From the NCBI GenBank assembly GCA_001510575.1, contig LNGK01000002.1, positions 2,034,144-2,098,143 of the forward strand: a stretch of DNA of 64,000 nucleotides, read 5' to 3'. Position 1 is the stretch's first letter. Every line of letters begins with the position of its first letter. A program made the translations under genes and the position numbers. This DNA is from Knoxdaviesia capensis (taxonomy: Eukaryota > Ascomycota > Sordariomycetes > Microascales > Gondwanamycetaceae). Under the pieces are notes generated by a model. The model did not search any database and was not told where the DNA came from. It saw nothing but the letters and a program-made list of their open reading frames with translations. This document shows, piece by piece, positions 21,445 to 32,986 of the stretch.

Positions 21445-23151
21445 ATGGCCTCCGTGGACCGCCCGCACGCCCAGCGCCGCCGCTCCTACCGGCCCCCGAT
21501 CCCCTCACCTCTAAACCCCGAGAAGTCACTGCACCTGGAACTCGCCCGCTACACCGACGCCTTCGACTTCGACGAGAAGATCGCCGTGCACCTGGACCTG
21601 GACCTGGACCTGGACGACCCTGACCAAGACTCCGGATCATCCTCGTCGTCGTCGTCGGACTCGTCCTCCGATTCCAGCGATGACGACGTCGATTTGTACG
21701 CCGATGACCACGCTGTACAAGAGCAACAACAGCAACAACAAACACTACACTCTTTACACCTCCCGCGCCTCGGGCCCCGGCCATCGGCCCCACAACCCCC
21801 GGCTTCCGCCCCGCAGGCATCCCGCGCCCCGCCGCCGCTACCAACACGCTACCGCCCGCGCCGCCACAACCACTCTTGGCCGGCCCCCAGCTCGCCCTCA
21901 CCCCCCCCGCGCCGCCGCGCCGCTTCCCCTGCCACCACCACTCCACCGGTAACGACAGTCATCCGCCCGCAGCCGCGCCGCGCGCAATGCGACATCAGCC
22001 TCGCTCAGCGCCTGCTGCGCGCCAAAGCCGGCCAGGCCTGGCGCGCCGAGCAGCGGTTCCGCGAGCTCCGGGATGACTTGCTGCACACAGTCATGCTGAT
22101 CGAGGCCGAGGCCGAGCCTGCAGATGACGACGAAGCGTCCGCCGATGTGGCGGATGTGGCGCCGAGTGGCCGCGGATCCCGGTCTCGTCGCGCGCGCCCC
22201 AGCACGGTGCCCTCGCTAGCGCCGCTGTCCGAGCCGCAGCTGCAGATCGACGACGACGAGCGGCGCGAGCTGCTCGAGTCGTGGGACCGTGTCTTCCGCC
22301 AATCGACCGGGGGCCCGCAGCCGCGCCAGGTCTCCACGGGAGCTTGCAAGCACGATCTCATCGACAGCGACTCCGACTCGTCAGACTCGTCCGACGACGA
22401 CCAGGATGTCGAGGAGCCTTCGGTCCTGCTCCGCCAGGAATCCCTTGCCATAATCAACCAGTCGAGCACCCGCCTGGACGAGGTGTTCGCCCCGTGGATG
22501 AGCGGCGCCTTCACCGACGACCCGTTCCAGCTGGACGAGTTCGACCTGTCCACCGGCTGCGGCCCCGACACCGACGCCCAGCCCCTCTTTGAAACTCTGC
22601 GCGACGCTGAGTGGTCAGCTCCTCCACAGACCCCGCCCAGCAAAACCTGGAGGTATGTCCAGGGCAGCTGCGAGTCCAGTCCTGCGAGCGCGTACAGCCC
22701 GTTCACGCCGTATACTCCGGCTAGTGGTATGCTCGACGGCACGCCGCTCACGCCCGATACCGACGTCTCGCCGGTGTCATGCCCGCCTCGACCGGCGTGG
22801 ATTACCCCGATTCCGCTAGCGCTGCGCCCGTCGGACCGGCCGGTGGTGGTTTCACTAGGCACTGCAGCTTCTCAAGACCACCGTTTGTCTGTGGAGAGAA
22901 AGACGCCCACTACAACCTCTGGGCCGGTGCTGCACAGGCAGCCGCCCAGCCACAAGGCTACCGCCGCCAGCGGACCGATCGCGGCGATTTCCGACTTTGT
23001 GGTGCGGGTCGGCATCGGCGCTCCCCACCAGTTGGTGATGGCTGTCGGCCTGCTGCTGGTGTGCGGCCTGTCGGGGATTCTGACGCTGATGCGAAGGCTG
23101 GTTCACTGGAACCACGTCGATCAACGAGATCTGAGGATATCGGCTAGTTAG
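21445..23151 (+). CDS. Unrecognised acidic, Ser-rich, probably tail-anchored protein (568 residues)
   Basis: Intronless frame; no domain recognised. The N-terminus is basic (RPHAQRRRSYRPP), followed by an acidic/Ser stretch with a repeated Leu-Asp run (four LD units near residue 50) and a Ser/Asp tract, then six Gln, then a Pro/Arg-rich segment. A more ordered part lies around 180-240 (ISLAQRLLRAKAGQAWRAEQ and following), probably helical. A second Ser/Asp block is near residue 310 (DSDSDSSDSSDDD), followed by a region with aromatic and Thr-Pro motifs (SPFTPYTPASGMLDGTPLTP) that could be proline-directed kinase sites. The only membrane segment is at about 528-550 (LVMAVGLLLVCGLSGILTLM), 18 residues from the end, flanked by Arg. 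This predicts a cytosolic protein anchored by its tail in ER or mitochondrial outer membrane; that is inference. GC content and codon use look genuine. Confidence 0.75.
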   Translation: MASVDRPHAQRRRSYRPPIPSPLNPEKSLHLELARYTDAFDFDEKIAVHLDLDLDLDDPDQDSGSSSSSSSDSSSDSSDDDVDLYADDHAVQEQQQQQQTLHSLHLPRLGPRPSAPQPPASAPQASRAPPPLPTRYRPRRHNHSWPAPSSPSPPPRRRAASPATTTPPVTTVIRPQPRRAQCDISLAQRLLRAKAGQAWRAEQRFRELRDDLLHTVMLIEAEAEPADDDEASADVADVAPSGRGSRSRRARPSTVPSLAPLSEPQLQIDDDERRELLESWDRVFRQSTGGPQPRQVSTGACKHDLIDSDSDSSDSSDDDQDVEEPSVLLRQESLAIINQSSTRLDEVFAPWMSGAFTDDPFQLDEFDLSTGCGPDTDAQPLFETLRDAEWSAPPQTPPSKTWRYVQGSCESSPASAYSPFTPYTPASGMLDGTPLTPDTDVSPVSCPPRPAWITPIPLALRPSDRPVVVSLGTAASQDHRLSVERKTPTTTSGPVLHRQPPSHKATAASGPIAAISDFVVRVGIGAPHQLVMAVGLLLVCGLSGILTLMRRLVHWNHVDQRDLRISAS

Positions 23152-23554
23152 GGCCGCCGCGGCCGGGGTTTCTCCGGTCTTGGGGATAACAGAACCCCAG
23201 ATTCGAGGCGGAGCATCACCCGAGGTACCTCGAGGGGTACCAATTAAGCAAACAAAGAAGAAACCCAAATCAAATGGCACAGTAACGCCAGATAATGCTT
23301 CCCACCATCAATATATAATATGTAATATGTGTATGCCACCCGCCCAGAAGATCAGGTTACCCGCCTGTCCAAATGTGTCTCCCTCGTACCTTGGTGCCGT
23401 CTAAAAGAGTCTATAGCGTATTCCCGGGATAACGACCAAAAAAACAAAACAAAACATAGATGATACATGCCACGTTAGACGCCTGGAGAACAAGCTTCAG
23501 AGCGCCGTGGGTTCATAGGAGATTTGGCCTATGGATTTTCTTCAGTCGAAACTT
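23152..23554. other. Convergent intergenic spacer
   Basis: About 400 bases between two genes that converge. It holds only their 3' untranslated regions; no other feature was seen. Confidence 0.6.
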
Positions 23555-24525
23555 TTAATCCTGCTTCTGACTCTCGCTTTGCGCCTTCTTCTGCTTTTCG
23601 GCAAAGTCAGCCCGCCGCCGCTCAACCTGCCATATGGCTCTGTCGAGCTCGCCGCGCACTTCGGGCAGTTCGAGATCCTGGACAAGCTGGTGGGCTTGGT
23701 CGTGGGTCAGGATGGGAGTCTCAGCCTCGTCAGTACCGAGCGGGGCTGAGAATGGGGGCGAGGCTTCAGAGGTTGTGCTGGGTTTAGGAGCGGTCGCCTC
23801 TGACGATTTCTCGGATGGTGCTGGAGAAGTGGGTACGAATAACGGCCGGCTGGAGGCGTACACGGCGTCGAGAATTGGCGAGGGAGAGAGGTTGATGAGT
23901 TTGTTCGAGACGAGGAATTGGATGTGCTTGCCACCGGAGATGGCCTTCCAGTGCGACCAGGCGCGGTAGATCAGGTAGAAGAGTGGCAGGTTGGGGATTC
24001 TAGAGAGAGAGAAACAACTTGATTAGAATTAAACCCCACAAACAAAACCTCTCTGATAGAACCTTGCACCTACAAAGGAACAAGCGCAAACGGCACGGTA
24101 ATCGGCATGCCGATGATACACCACATCAGCCTAGAGCGATGCAGACTCTCACGCTCACTGGCCAGACGGGCCAGGATACTCTCCACCCGGTCAGGCGGAA
24201 TAATCGACGATGGGAACACCACTTGCACGCCGTGTCCGTCCTTCGGCTGCAGCTCGCGCAGCTCCTCGTCGCGGCGGCGGGCAGACAGCGGCGGCACCGA
24301 CTTGAGTCCCCACTCTTCGAACGGGATGCGCCGGAAGGCGTCATTGCCGTACTTGACCACGGTCTTCTGCCAGCCCTTGTCGCGCTTCTCGAGGTCGGCC
24401 CAGAACTTGGTTGCGCGCGCCACGCCGCGGTCCAGCAGTGTCAGCTTGTCGGTGGTGAGCTGGTGCAGGCGCTGGGCGTACAGCAGCGTGCGCTTCGTCG
24501 ACACGGGGAGGAGGTATAGCCGCAT
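23555..24525 (-). CDS. Mitochondrial K+/H+ exchange-related protein
   Basis: Two exons on the minus strand, 24525-24074 and 23999-23555, give 298 residues. The donor is GTAGGT and the acceptor CTCTAG. The start MRLYLLPVSTKRTLLYAQRL and the stretches WADLEKRDKGWQKTVVKYG and RIPFEEWGLKSVPP fit the fungal family related to yeast Ydl183c (Mit_KHE1). A hydrophobic hairpin spans the splice junction (LMWCIIGMPITVPFALVPL, then IPNLPLFYLIYRAWSHW), which supports the exon joining. The C-terminal ~100 residues are low-complexity with a charged helix at the end. Members are linked to potassium/proton exchange at the mitochondrial inner membrane, controlling matrix volume; the direct transport role is not proven. 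It is convergent with the gene at 21445. Confidence 0.82.
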
Positions 24526-26144
24526 TTTGGGCGGGAGTTGGTTGTGCGGTGAGCTGTATTACAGGTCAGGTTTGGGTGATCTTGACGCCGTTTTTTCGGG
24601 AGAAAAAAATGAGGCTTTGCAACAGCGATGAGGCTTTAGCTCTTGAGCTGGCAAGACATCGACGTAATGCGACAAGAGTGAGCAGCCAAGAAGATAGAGG
24701 GGTGAGGAGTCGACGGGAAGCTTTATCAGAAAGAACAGAAACTGAGAATCCCGCAATTTCGCTCTCTCACAACTGAATAATGCCGGCGATAGGAGAATGG
24801 CGGACTTAAGACACAAGATAAAGGGCCCACGACGTCAGCACGCGCGATAAAAAAAATCAGGCAAAAAGAAAGTAGACTCTAACTCGGAGAAAAAAAAAAG
24901 CGGTACTGAAAAAAAGCGGTAATATTTTCGTGTTGCGCCTAGCAGAGCCAATCACAAGCTGCTGAGAAGCACTTAGAAAGAGAGACTGAAGTGTACAGGT
25001 TCACAGCATCACGATGATGATTAGAAAAAGGAAGAAGAAGGAAAAAAGGAAAAGGAGAAGATCGCAGAAATGAAAAGAAGAAATGAAGAGGTGAAGAAAT
25101 GAAGAGTTTTTCACATGTACAGTCAGCAAGGCGGAGGCCTGACTGAAGTGTCGTCGACGAGGGAAGGCGCGCGATTGAGGGAGCCCGCCTGGGGAAGGAG
25201 GGACCGACTAACAAAAGTGCTCTGAAACGAGGCAAGTGCCACATGCCTGGATCGCAGCTTCTGATTTGGTTTGGAGCCTGTATTTCAGATTTTTCAGAGG
25301 GGGGTTTTATTTTATCTTGTTTTCATTAAATACTGCAGCTGTAGGTGGATCTACAGCTCTAAAAGCCGGACTCTAACCCCACTGAAGCTGCTGGGAGCAG
25401 CCTCCAATTCGGGAGTTGGTGTTGCATTCCAGTGGAGAAGCCCCCCAATTGTTCCCGCGGACCGCCTCAACTCCACTGCCGATATGAACAGGTGCCTGAC
25501 AGCTGTCACCAGCAGCCAATGACGAAACTTGTTTCGGCCACCTGATGAAGTTGTGTTGGGAGTGAAATCGGAGCCGAGATGTTGTTGAGATCCGGAGTTT
25601 TCTTCGGGGGGCCCGGACGGCAGATCGCTTGTTTCTCTTTTTGGCGTGCGTGGACGGGACAGAAAAAGAATACTGTGTATCAGATTGGAAATATAATTTA
25701 TATAGAACGAGGGACGGACCCTGAAAAGTTGCAAAGTGCTGATTTCCCCAGAGTCCTGAATCCATAAACTGGTAACAAAAAGCCATTTCCCAAAAACACC
25801 AGACAAGACAAGCAGAAACACAAACGGAACGGAAGAGTCGTGGACAGATAAGTCACAGGTGAAGGGAATTAGGTACAAACGAAAGAAGAACACGGCCGGG
25901 GGGCTGGCAAAAGAAGAAGAAACCGAAAGAGAAAAACGAGGAACCAGAAAGCAAGGCTATGTACTGATATCAACCGTCATATACGTTCATGTGGCACTTG
26001 TGTATGCTATGAGCAAAACAGAAAGAGGGGGGCAAACAGAAAGAGGGGGGCAAACAGAAAGAAAGAGGGCGGGGGAGGGGGAGGGAGAGAGGGAGAAAGA
26101 GGGAATTGTGCCTTGAAAAGGTAGAGACAGAGAGAGTGAAGTCA
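24526..26144. other. Intergenic between the K+/H+ exchange gene and srf1
   Basis: Both neighbours are on the minus strand, so this is the upstream region of the first and the 3' flank of the second. The plus strand is purine-rich around 25010-25110, the mirror image of a pyrimidine-rich leader for the minus-strand gene. An 18-bp tandem repeat lies at 26018-26060. No gene was seen. Confidence 0.5.
26018..26061. repeat. 18-bp tandem repeat
   Basis: The unit ACAGAAAGAGGGGGGCAA occurs twice exactly (26018-26035, 26036-26053) and starts a third time. It lies close to the 3' end of srf1. Confidence 0.85.
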
Positions 26145-27579
26145 TCACGGGCGGTCGGTCAACTTCTCCACGGTCCGGAAGATATTGATCACGAGCGTCA
26201 TGGTCCACGCCAGCAAGCCAATCAGCACAATGGCCGCCAATCCACGCGAAAGCCCGAGCAACGTCGCATGGTGCGGGTCGTGGGTGCTTTCGGCCAGCGG
26301 GTCGTTGGCGTTGGTGACCAGGTAATCGAACGCCAGCGACGTGTTGGCGCTCTTGAAGATGATGAACACCAGATCGAGCAGAATCAGCGTCAGCTTCTGG
26401 AACGGCGACCGCAAGCCCAGCGGTTTACCCGTGTACTCGTCCCAGATCATGTACACAATGTACGGCACCGCGAGCGTGTCGACAATGATCACGATCGTGG
26501 CCTGCGCCTGCGACGAGCTCGTCGGCCACGGGATGCGGTCGCCGATGACGAATATGCGCGACGCAATCGACAGCCCGATCAGCGACGCCGCCAGCACCAC
26601 CAGCCGGCAAATCAGCGGCACGAGGTTGTGGTGGATGATCATGTCGCCTAGCCGCGCCGTCAGCGTCATCGTCTTCTTGCGCCGCGACGTCTGCCGGTGG
26701 CTCGTCGGGTACGCCAGCATGGTCGACGGCTCGTTGAACGTCGGCTGCAGCTTATTGAGCACCTCCAAGTCAACCACCTGCGACTCTTCATCCGCCCGCG
26801 CCCCGTACGCCGACGACCGCAGGAAATCGCGCCACGACTGCGCCGGCGCCGCCGATTCGGGGCTCTGCCGTAGGATGGCCCCCGTGCTGCTGCTGCTACT
26901 GCCGGCTCGGTGGTCGGTGTTTCGCATTCCCCCTCGAGACCCGCTTGCCATGAACCCGGACTGCGATCCGACACTGGACGCCGTGCCGGGTGCTGGAGGC
27001 ACATATCCGCGGCCTTGCGAGAAGGCTGATACTATGACTGGTTCGGCCGATCGCAGGTGGTCCCACTTGCGGCCGCGCTCAACGCCTCCGCCGCGTCGCC
27101 GGCGGAAGAGGTGTAGCCCGCTGCCTTTGGTTTCGGTCGGCTCGGTCCATTGCACGAATCCGTCTCGAGACACGCGACGCTGGAGTTCGGCGAGGTTGTG
27201 GTCGTGTTGCGGTGCTCGCGCGGGGGTGGGTGATGTTAGAGGTGGAGGGATAGGGATTGTGGTTGTGTGGCTACGGGCGCCAGGAGACGAGGATTTGGAT
27301 GAGGATGAGGGTTCGGGTTCTTTATAAGAGGCGATCCATGCTGCAGCACACACAGATACAAGAACGCTAGGTTAGTCGAGAGGGTGTCGGACACGGAAGA
27401 AAGTAGGCGAGCATAAACTTACGCGGAAGTGATCTGATGTCCCGTGGACCTCTGTGCTCGCCACCAGGAGGCGAGCTCGCCGTCGACGCGGGACTCCTCA
27501 CTGAGGCGGTGTTGGTTGAAGCTGCGCGGATACGGGAAGGTGTCGCCTGGACCTGCGATGAGCTGGGTTTGGAGGACAT
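26145..27579 (-). CDS. srf1: Regulator of phospholipase D, Srf1-like membrane protein
   Basis: Two exons on the minus strand, 27579-27423 and 27340-26145, give 450 residues. The intron has donor GTAAGT, branch GACTAAC and acceptor CTGCAG, and joining gives RDIRSLP|PWIASYKEPE. The first half is low-complexity, with Ser-rich runs and basic patches. Four membrane segments follow: NLVPLICRLVVLAASLIGL, ATIVIIVDTLAVPYIVYMI, LTLILLDLVFIIFKSANTSL and GLAAIVLIGLLAWTMTLVI. The stretch WDEYTGKPLGLRSPFQK between segments two and three, and LPPW.SY near the start, are what I know from fungal Srf1 proteins. In yeast Srf1 is needed for activity of phospholipase D (Spo14), which makes phosphatidic acid from phosphatidylcholine. 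It is divergent from culA. Identification rests on remembered family features, so it is good but not certain. Confidence 0.75.
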
Positions 27580-29922
27580 CGGGGAAGTGTGGCGGTCAAG
27601 GCCCGGAATGAAGTGTCGTCGAGGCCGATGACACGGAGGAGTCGCGATTGGAGAGACGTCGACGGTATTGAGAGAGCCGGGAACCGGGAGAGATTGTGAG
27701 CTGTTCCACGGCAGCCCGCCGAACGTTGGAAGTCGCGAGAGGAAACAACAACAAAGCTGTACCAAAGTTTGGCCAACTTCACATAATCCCACCACAACAC
27801 CCAGTTGGACTGTTCCGTTTGATTCAAGATGGCGCAAAATATATGTGTACTCGAATAAATATAGAGAGCGGCAACAAAGAAAAAAAAAAGCGGCGTGGTT
27901 GTGAGAGTGGCCAGGGTTCAAGGGAGAGGGAACGAGATTCAGTTGGCACAGGGAATCAAGGAAGTGGTATCGTAGTTATACTCAGCAGCCCAGATGCTCG
28001 TACAGAAACCCGAGAGCGAGAATCGAGGCACGGCGGCTGAAAGATCGGATGAAGGTGAAAGCGGAGGTTGACAAAAAATGAGGTTCCGTGGGTTGAAATC
28101 GTCGAATAATGTGAGGAGAGCAGTATTGCGGGTATTGTGAGAGTATCAGAGAGACGATGAGAGGAAGGAGGCCTCGCTTCAGTGGAAAACAGTCCAGCGA
28201 AAGAGAGCCAGTTGTTGTAGGCCCAAGAATTGAGGCTGTAAGGGCTGAGAGCTGCAGGCAGGCAAAACACAGAAGCACCAATAACAGAGATATGTCGAGA
28301 AAGGGAGGGAAAAAAAGGAAGACGTGATAGAAATTTTCTGAAAGCTGTTTACAGGAAAATGAGAGGATGCGAAAGGAAGAGAGAATAAGTGAAAGGGGAA
28401 AAAAAGGAAAGAGAGAGAGACTGGAAATTGCAAAGAGAAGAGGAGGAGAGCGTGATGATGACGGACTGAAGATGTAGCTACGGCATAAGTAATCTCAAAA
28501 CGGTGCTAGATATGCACATGGACTTCGTTCCCCGTTAAAAAACAAGAAGTCGGCGTCAAATCACGCATTGGAAGAGCAAAAACCCCACACAGCCGAACCA
28601 AGAAAAACTATTCGGTATTCCCTTCAGATCCAGGTCATCGGAGAGTAAAAGAGAGTGGTCTCGTGAGCACAAGGCCTGTCTTGTGAGAGAGAGGAAAAGG
28701 AAGCGACATAGACCCCAGGAGGGGAGAGCGAGATGTTTCAGGGTTTGGGTTCACCGGACTGGTGCACTGGAGATTTGACCGTGAGATCAAGAGAGAGAGA
28801 GATATGAAGAGGGACGTAGGGTGTCGGGGTTTGCATATTTCGTATTTGCTGGTTCCCGGTCTTGGATCTTTGGTTGGGTGGGAGAATCACGATGTTATAG
28901 GTAGAGTGGACTTGGCTGGCTGTGACGCTGCTGGTGTGGCGTTTGGGGCACTCGATAGGGTGGCTGGTGATGTCAATTTGCACTGTGTAGACACGGTGGT
29001 AACCGGCCCGGATAGTGTGGTCGTTTGCCGGGATTGTGGCTCTTCCGCCCACACATACGCGCACTGTGGTGCACTGTCCCAATTACTCAGCAGCGCTTCT
29101 CCAGCGGCAAACGTGTGGCGTCGCTAAGCGCCGCCTATCCTTGCCTGCTTGAGGCTTCCAGGGCATTGGCCGCTGTAACTCTGCACCCAACTTCCCTAAA
29201 CACGGCCACTTCAGCTGTTCCGTGTTTGTTGCACTTGCTGCCTGCTGACTACGCAAACACCCTGTCAGGCTCGATCAGCTTCCCTTCGTTTTTTCTTCCT
29301 CTTTGTAACAATATCTAATCCCCATCTCCACAATCCCTCGTTTTTCTTCCCTCTATATCACCAATTCAACCACACATCGTCGTTATCCATAAAAAATACC
29401 ACCAGCTCCATCTTCTTGCCTAGAGCTTTGTATTATTTTCAGCAACCGCTTCTGTTCTTCCTTGTGCCTTTCTTCTCTCCTCTCTCGTTTGATATATTGC
29501 CTTGCTCTCCTCTCTATATACTACCCCCCCGTCGCGTATTCTTTGCGCTGCATAGCCCTTCGTTTTGGCCTTGACACAGGCCTGTTCTCTGACCCCGCCG
29601 TCCTGTGTCTCGGTCCGCTCTGTGCCTATTCTGGGATCCCATCCATCGTCACAGAAGATAGGCTTTTCTGCTTCTCTTTCCTTATCATCTTTGTATATGT
29701 TTTCAGTAGCTGTTGAATTTTAGATTTTCTTTCTCTTTCTTCCTTTCATAAACTTCCACTTCCTCTCTCCTCCAACATAGAGCCTCACTTCAGGGCCTCT
29801 ATTCTGGATTCTGAGTTGGGGTGTATCTTCCTTGCCACTTCCTGCTCTCCTCTCCTTTTCTCTTCTTCCTCTCCGGGTTCTTTTGGCCCCGGCTGTAGAT
29901 CCTCCCTGTTTCCGCCGCCATC
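27580..29922. promoter_or_regulatory. Divergent promoter region between srf1 and culA
   Basis: A 2.3-kb region between two genes read outwards. Its left third is purine-rich on the plus strand (about 28020-28450: leader of srf1 on the minus strand) and its right third is pyrimidine-rich (about 29280-29900: leader of culA). The composition flips in between, around 28.6-29.2 kb, where the core promoters are expected. No third gene is convincing. Confidence 0.55.
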
Positions 29923-32900
29923 ATGGCTCCCATCATTCCTATGCCCCCGGCTCCGAACCGGGATGATATCGTGTCAACGTGAGTCCAGTCTTGTGTCCGG
30001 CTCGGGCCTCTCGGCTCTCATTGCGACCGGCCGGGGCCTTCAAATGACCGCCACCACTTCATGCTGACCATCGCCTTTATATCCTATTTAGATGGAACTT
30101 TGTCGAGGTCGGCATCTCCAAGATCATGAATGATCTTGATAAGGGAATGACCTTCCAGCTGGTGAGCATCTCCAATCTTTTCCCTGGCCTCTCGTCGATT
30201 GTCTCTCTCGTGTGCCTCCGTTTGCTGACCACTAGCATCTTCTCGTTTGCAGTACATGGGAATATACTCGTAAGCTTCCCTTCTCTCGCGTTCATCTCTC
30301 TTCACTTTCAGCTTTTCTATCAACGGAACTCGACTCGGACATCATCGATCTCCCTCCCGTTTGCAACCCATCACCCTCCACCCTTCAACACCACTCGTGC
30401 GATTTGCCGGCCGGCCTCATTCTTCACCCGATCATACCCGGATCAGATATTGTCAAGTCCGAATCGTTTTCTGTCGATATAATACAGCTTTTTTTTTTGT
30501 TTCTGTTTCTCAAGTTCACCAGTATGTCGCTGACCTTCGGTTTCTTCTAGTGCTATTCACAACTACTGCACCGCTCAAAAGTCTCCCTCTCCACACTCCA
30601 GTGGAACATCAGGAGCCACCAGAGGAGGTATGTATTTCTTTGCCTATTTACCTTCATTTATTCCCATGAAGCTTCACCTGGACATGTTACATGTTGTCCC
30701 TGTGTAACAACATCGATCATGTCTATGGCCATCCGTGGCCTGCCAAAACCTGCATGTCCTTCTAACCTGACCGCTGCTTTCTTCTGTCCCTCTTTTAGCG
30801 AACCTCGTTGGCGAAGAGCTGTACGCAAAGCTTACCGACTATCTGAGAACCCACCTCGAGGACCTTGTCGAACAATCGAAAACTCTTACCGACGAACCTC
30901 TCCTTGCCTTCTACATTCGGGAATGGGCCCGGTATACCACCGCCGCTAAGTACATCCTGCACCTGTTCAAGTACCTGAATCGCCACTGGGTCAAGCGGGA
31001 AATGGACGAGGGCCGTAAGAAGGTCTATGATGTCTATACCCTTCATCTCGTCCAATGGCGCGAGGTGCTCTTCAAGGCTCTCGGAACCAAGGTTATGACT
31101 GCCGTTCTTAGTCTAGTTGAGCGCCAGCGCATGGGCGAAACCATTGAGTACACCCAGATCAAGCGCGTTGTTGACTCGTTTGTGGCCCTGGGCCTCGATG
31201 ACGCCGACACCACCAAGTCCACCCTCGATGTGTACCGCATCCACTTCGAACGCCCGTTTATCAACGCCACCACGGCCTTTTACCAGGCCGAGTCAAAGCA
31301 GTTTGTCGCGGAGAACAGTGTTGTCGAATACATGATCAAGGCCGAAGCCCGCCTTGACGAGGAGGAGGAGCGTGTCAAGACCTACCTCCACCAGGACATC
31401 GCTGTTCCGTTGCGCAAATGCTGCTATCAGACCCTTATTGCCGATCACCTGGGTATTCTGCGTGACGAGTTCCAAATCCTGCTGGAGAGTGACCGCGAGG
31501 CCGACATGGCCCGCATGTACAAGCTGCTGAACCGAATCCCGGATGGCCTGGACCCGCTCAGAAACAAGTTTGAGTCTCACGTCAGAGCCGCTGGTCTCAG
31601 CGCTGTGCAAAAGGTGGCTGCCGATGCCGAAAAGCTGGAGCCCAAGGTGTACGTTGATGCGCTGCTGGAAATCCACACGCAGTACCAAGGTCTTGTGCGA
31701 CGAGCCTTCAACGATGAGCCTGAGTTCACCCGATCGCTCGACAACGCCTGCCGCGAGTTTGTCAACCGGAACGATGTCTGCAAGGGCGGCTTCAACAAGT
31801 CTCCCGAACTCCTCGCCAAGTACACCGATGTCCTGCTCCGCAAGGGAGGGTCCAGCATTGAAGAGTCGGAGCTTGAGGCTACGCTGAACCAGATCATGAC
31901 TGTGTTCAAGTACATTGAAGACAAGGACGTCTTCCAAAAGTTCTATTCTCGCATGCTGGCCCGTCGCCTGGTGCACGGTAACTCCTCGTCCGACGACGCG
32001 GAAACGAGCATGATCAGCAAGCTCAAGGAAGCCTGTGGTTTCGAGTACACCAACAAGCTGCAGCGCATGTTCCAGGACATGCAAATCTCCAAGGACCTGA
32101 ACACGAACTTCCGCACCCATCTTAACACCATTGAGGCCAAGAACCTGATTGACTCGACCTACTCGATTCTCGGCACCGGCTTCTGGCCACTGACCCCGCC
32201 CAGCACGAACTTCACGCCGCCGATGGAGGTTTCGCAGGATTGTGAGCGGTTCTACCGCTTCTACAAGAGCAACCACGATGGTCGCAAGCTGACCTGGCTG
32301 TGGAACCTGTGCAAGGGTGAGATCAAGGCCAACTATGCCAAGTCAAAGACGCCGTACATGTTCCAGGTGTCGGTGTACCAGATGGCGGTGCTGCTGCTCT
32401 TCAACGACAAGGACATGCAGACGTACGACGACATTGCTGCAGCGACCCAGCTGAGCCATGAGGTGCTGGAGCAGGCCATGTCGGTCCTCATCAAGGCGAA
32501 GGTGCTACTGGTATCGGGCGGTGATGACAAGATTGCGCCCGGCAAGAAGTTCAAGGCCAACGCGGACTTCCGGAGCAAGAAGATCCGCATAAAGCTGGAT
32601 CAGGGTGGAGTCAAGGAGGCCAAGCAAGATGAGACCGAGACCAACAAGACGATTGAAGAGGACCGCAAGATTCTGATTCAGGTAAGCATTTCGCCATGTT
32701 TCTCTCCTCCCCCCTTTTTTTCCTTTCCTATTCTCGATCCCATATTCAAGGTTCATTTTTCGTCTGACTGACACCCCTGTGATCTTTTCTTTTCTAGTCT
32801 GCAATGGTCCGCATCATGAAGGCGCGGAAGAAGATGAAGCACTCGCAACTTGTCAGCGAGACGATCAACCAGATCAAGACGCGCTTCATCCCCAAGGTTG

Positions 32901-32986
32901 CCGACATCAAGAAGTGCATTGAGATCTTGCTAGACAAGGAGTACATTGAGCGTCTGGATGATGACGAGATCGGATACCTTGCGTAA
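29923..32986 (+). CDS. culA: Cullin-1 (CulA), scaffold of SCF ubiquitin ligases
   Basis: Six exons, 29923-29978, 30092-30161, 30253-30269, 30551-30627, 30799-32681 and 32798-32986, give 763 residues. The N-terminus (TWNFVEVGISKIMNDLDKGM, then YMGIYSAIHNYC) is the adaptor-binding cullin repeat that contacts Skp1. The long fifth exon holds the remaining repeats and the cullin-homology domain (SRMLARRLVHGNSSSDDAET; SVYQMAVLLLFND). The last exon carries the winged helix with the NEDD8 attachment site: SAMVRIMKARKK, Lys709 expected, and the typical end EIGYLA. Cullin-1 bridges Skp1/F-box substrate receptors and the RING protein Rbx1; neddylation activates the ligase, and in Aspergillus its removal by the COP9 signalosome is needed for development. 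The third exon has only 17 bases. Length and motifs are normal. Confidence 0.96.

Noticed and set aside
25351..25893. 180-codon minus-strand frame upstream of the K+/H+ exchange gene side of srf1
   Set aside because: Overlapping open frames on both strands, no domain and no splice context; looks like non-coding DNA.
26018..26061. CRISPR-like array
   Set aside because: It is a head-to-tail 18-bp tandem repeat without spacers, in a eukaryotic genome.
28762..29127. 121-codon plus-strand frame in the srf1/culA divergent region
   Set aside because: An equally long frame exists on the opposite strand, with no recognised motif; more likely promoter DNA.
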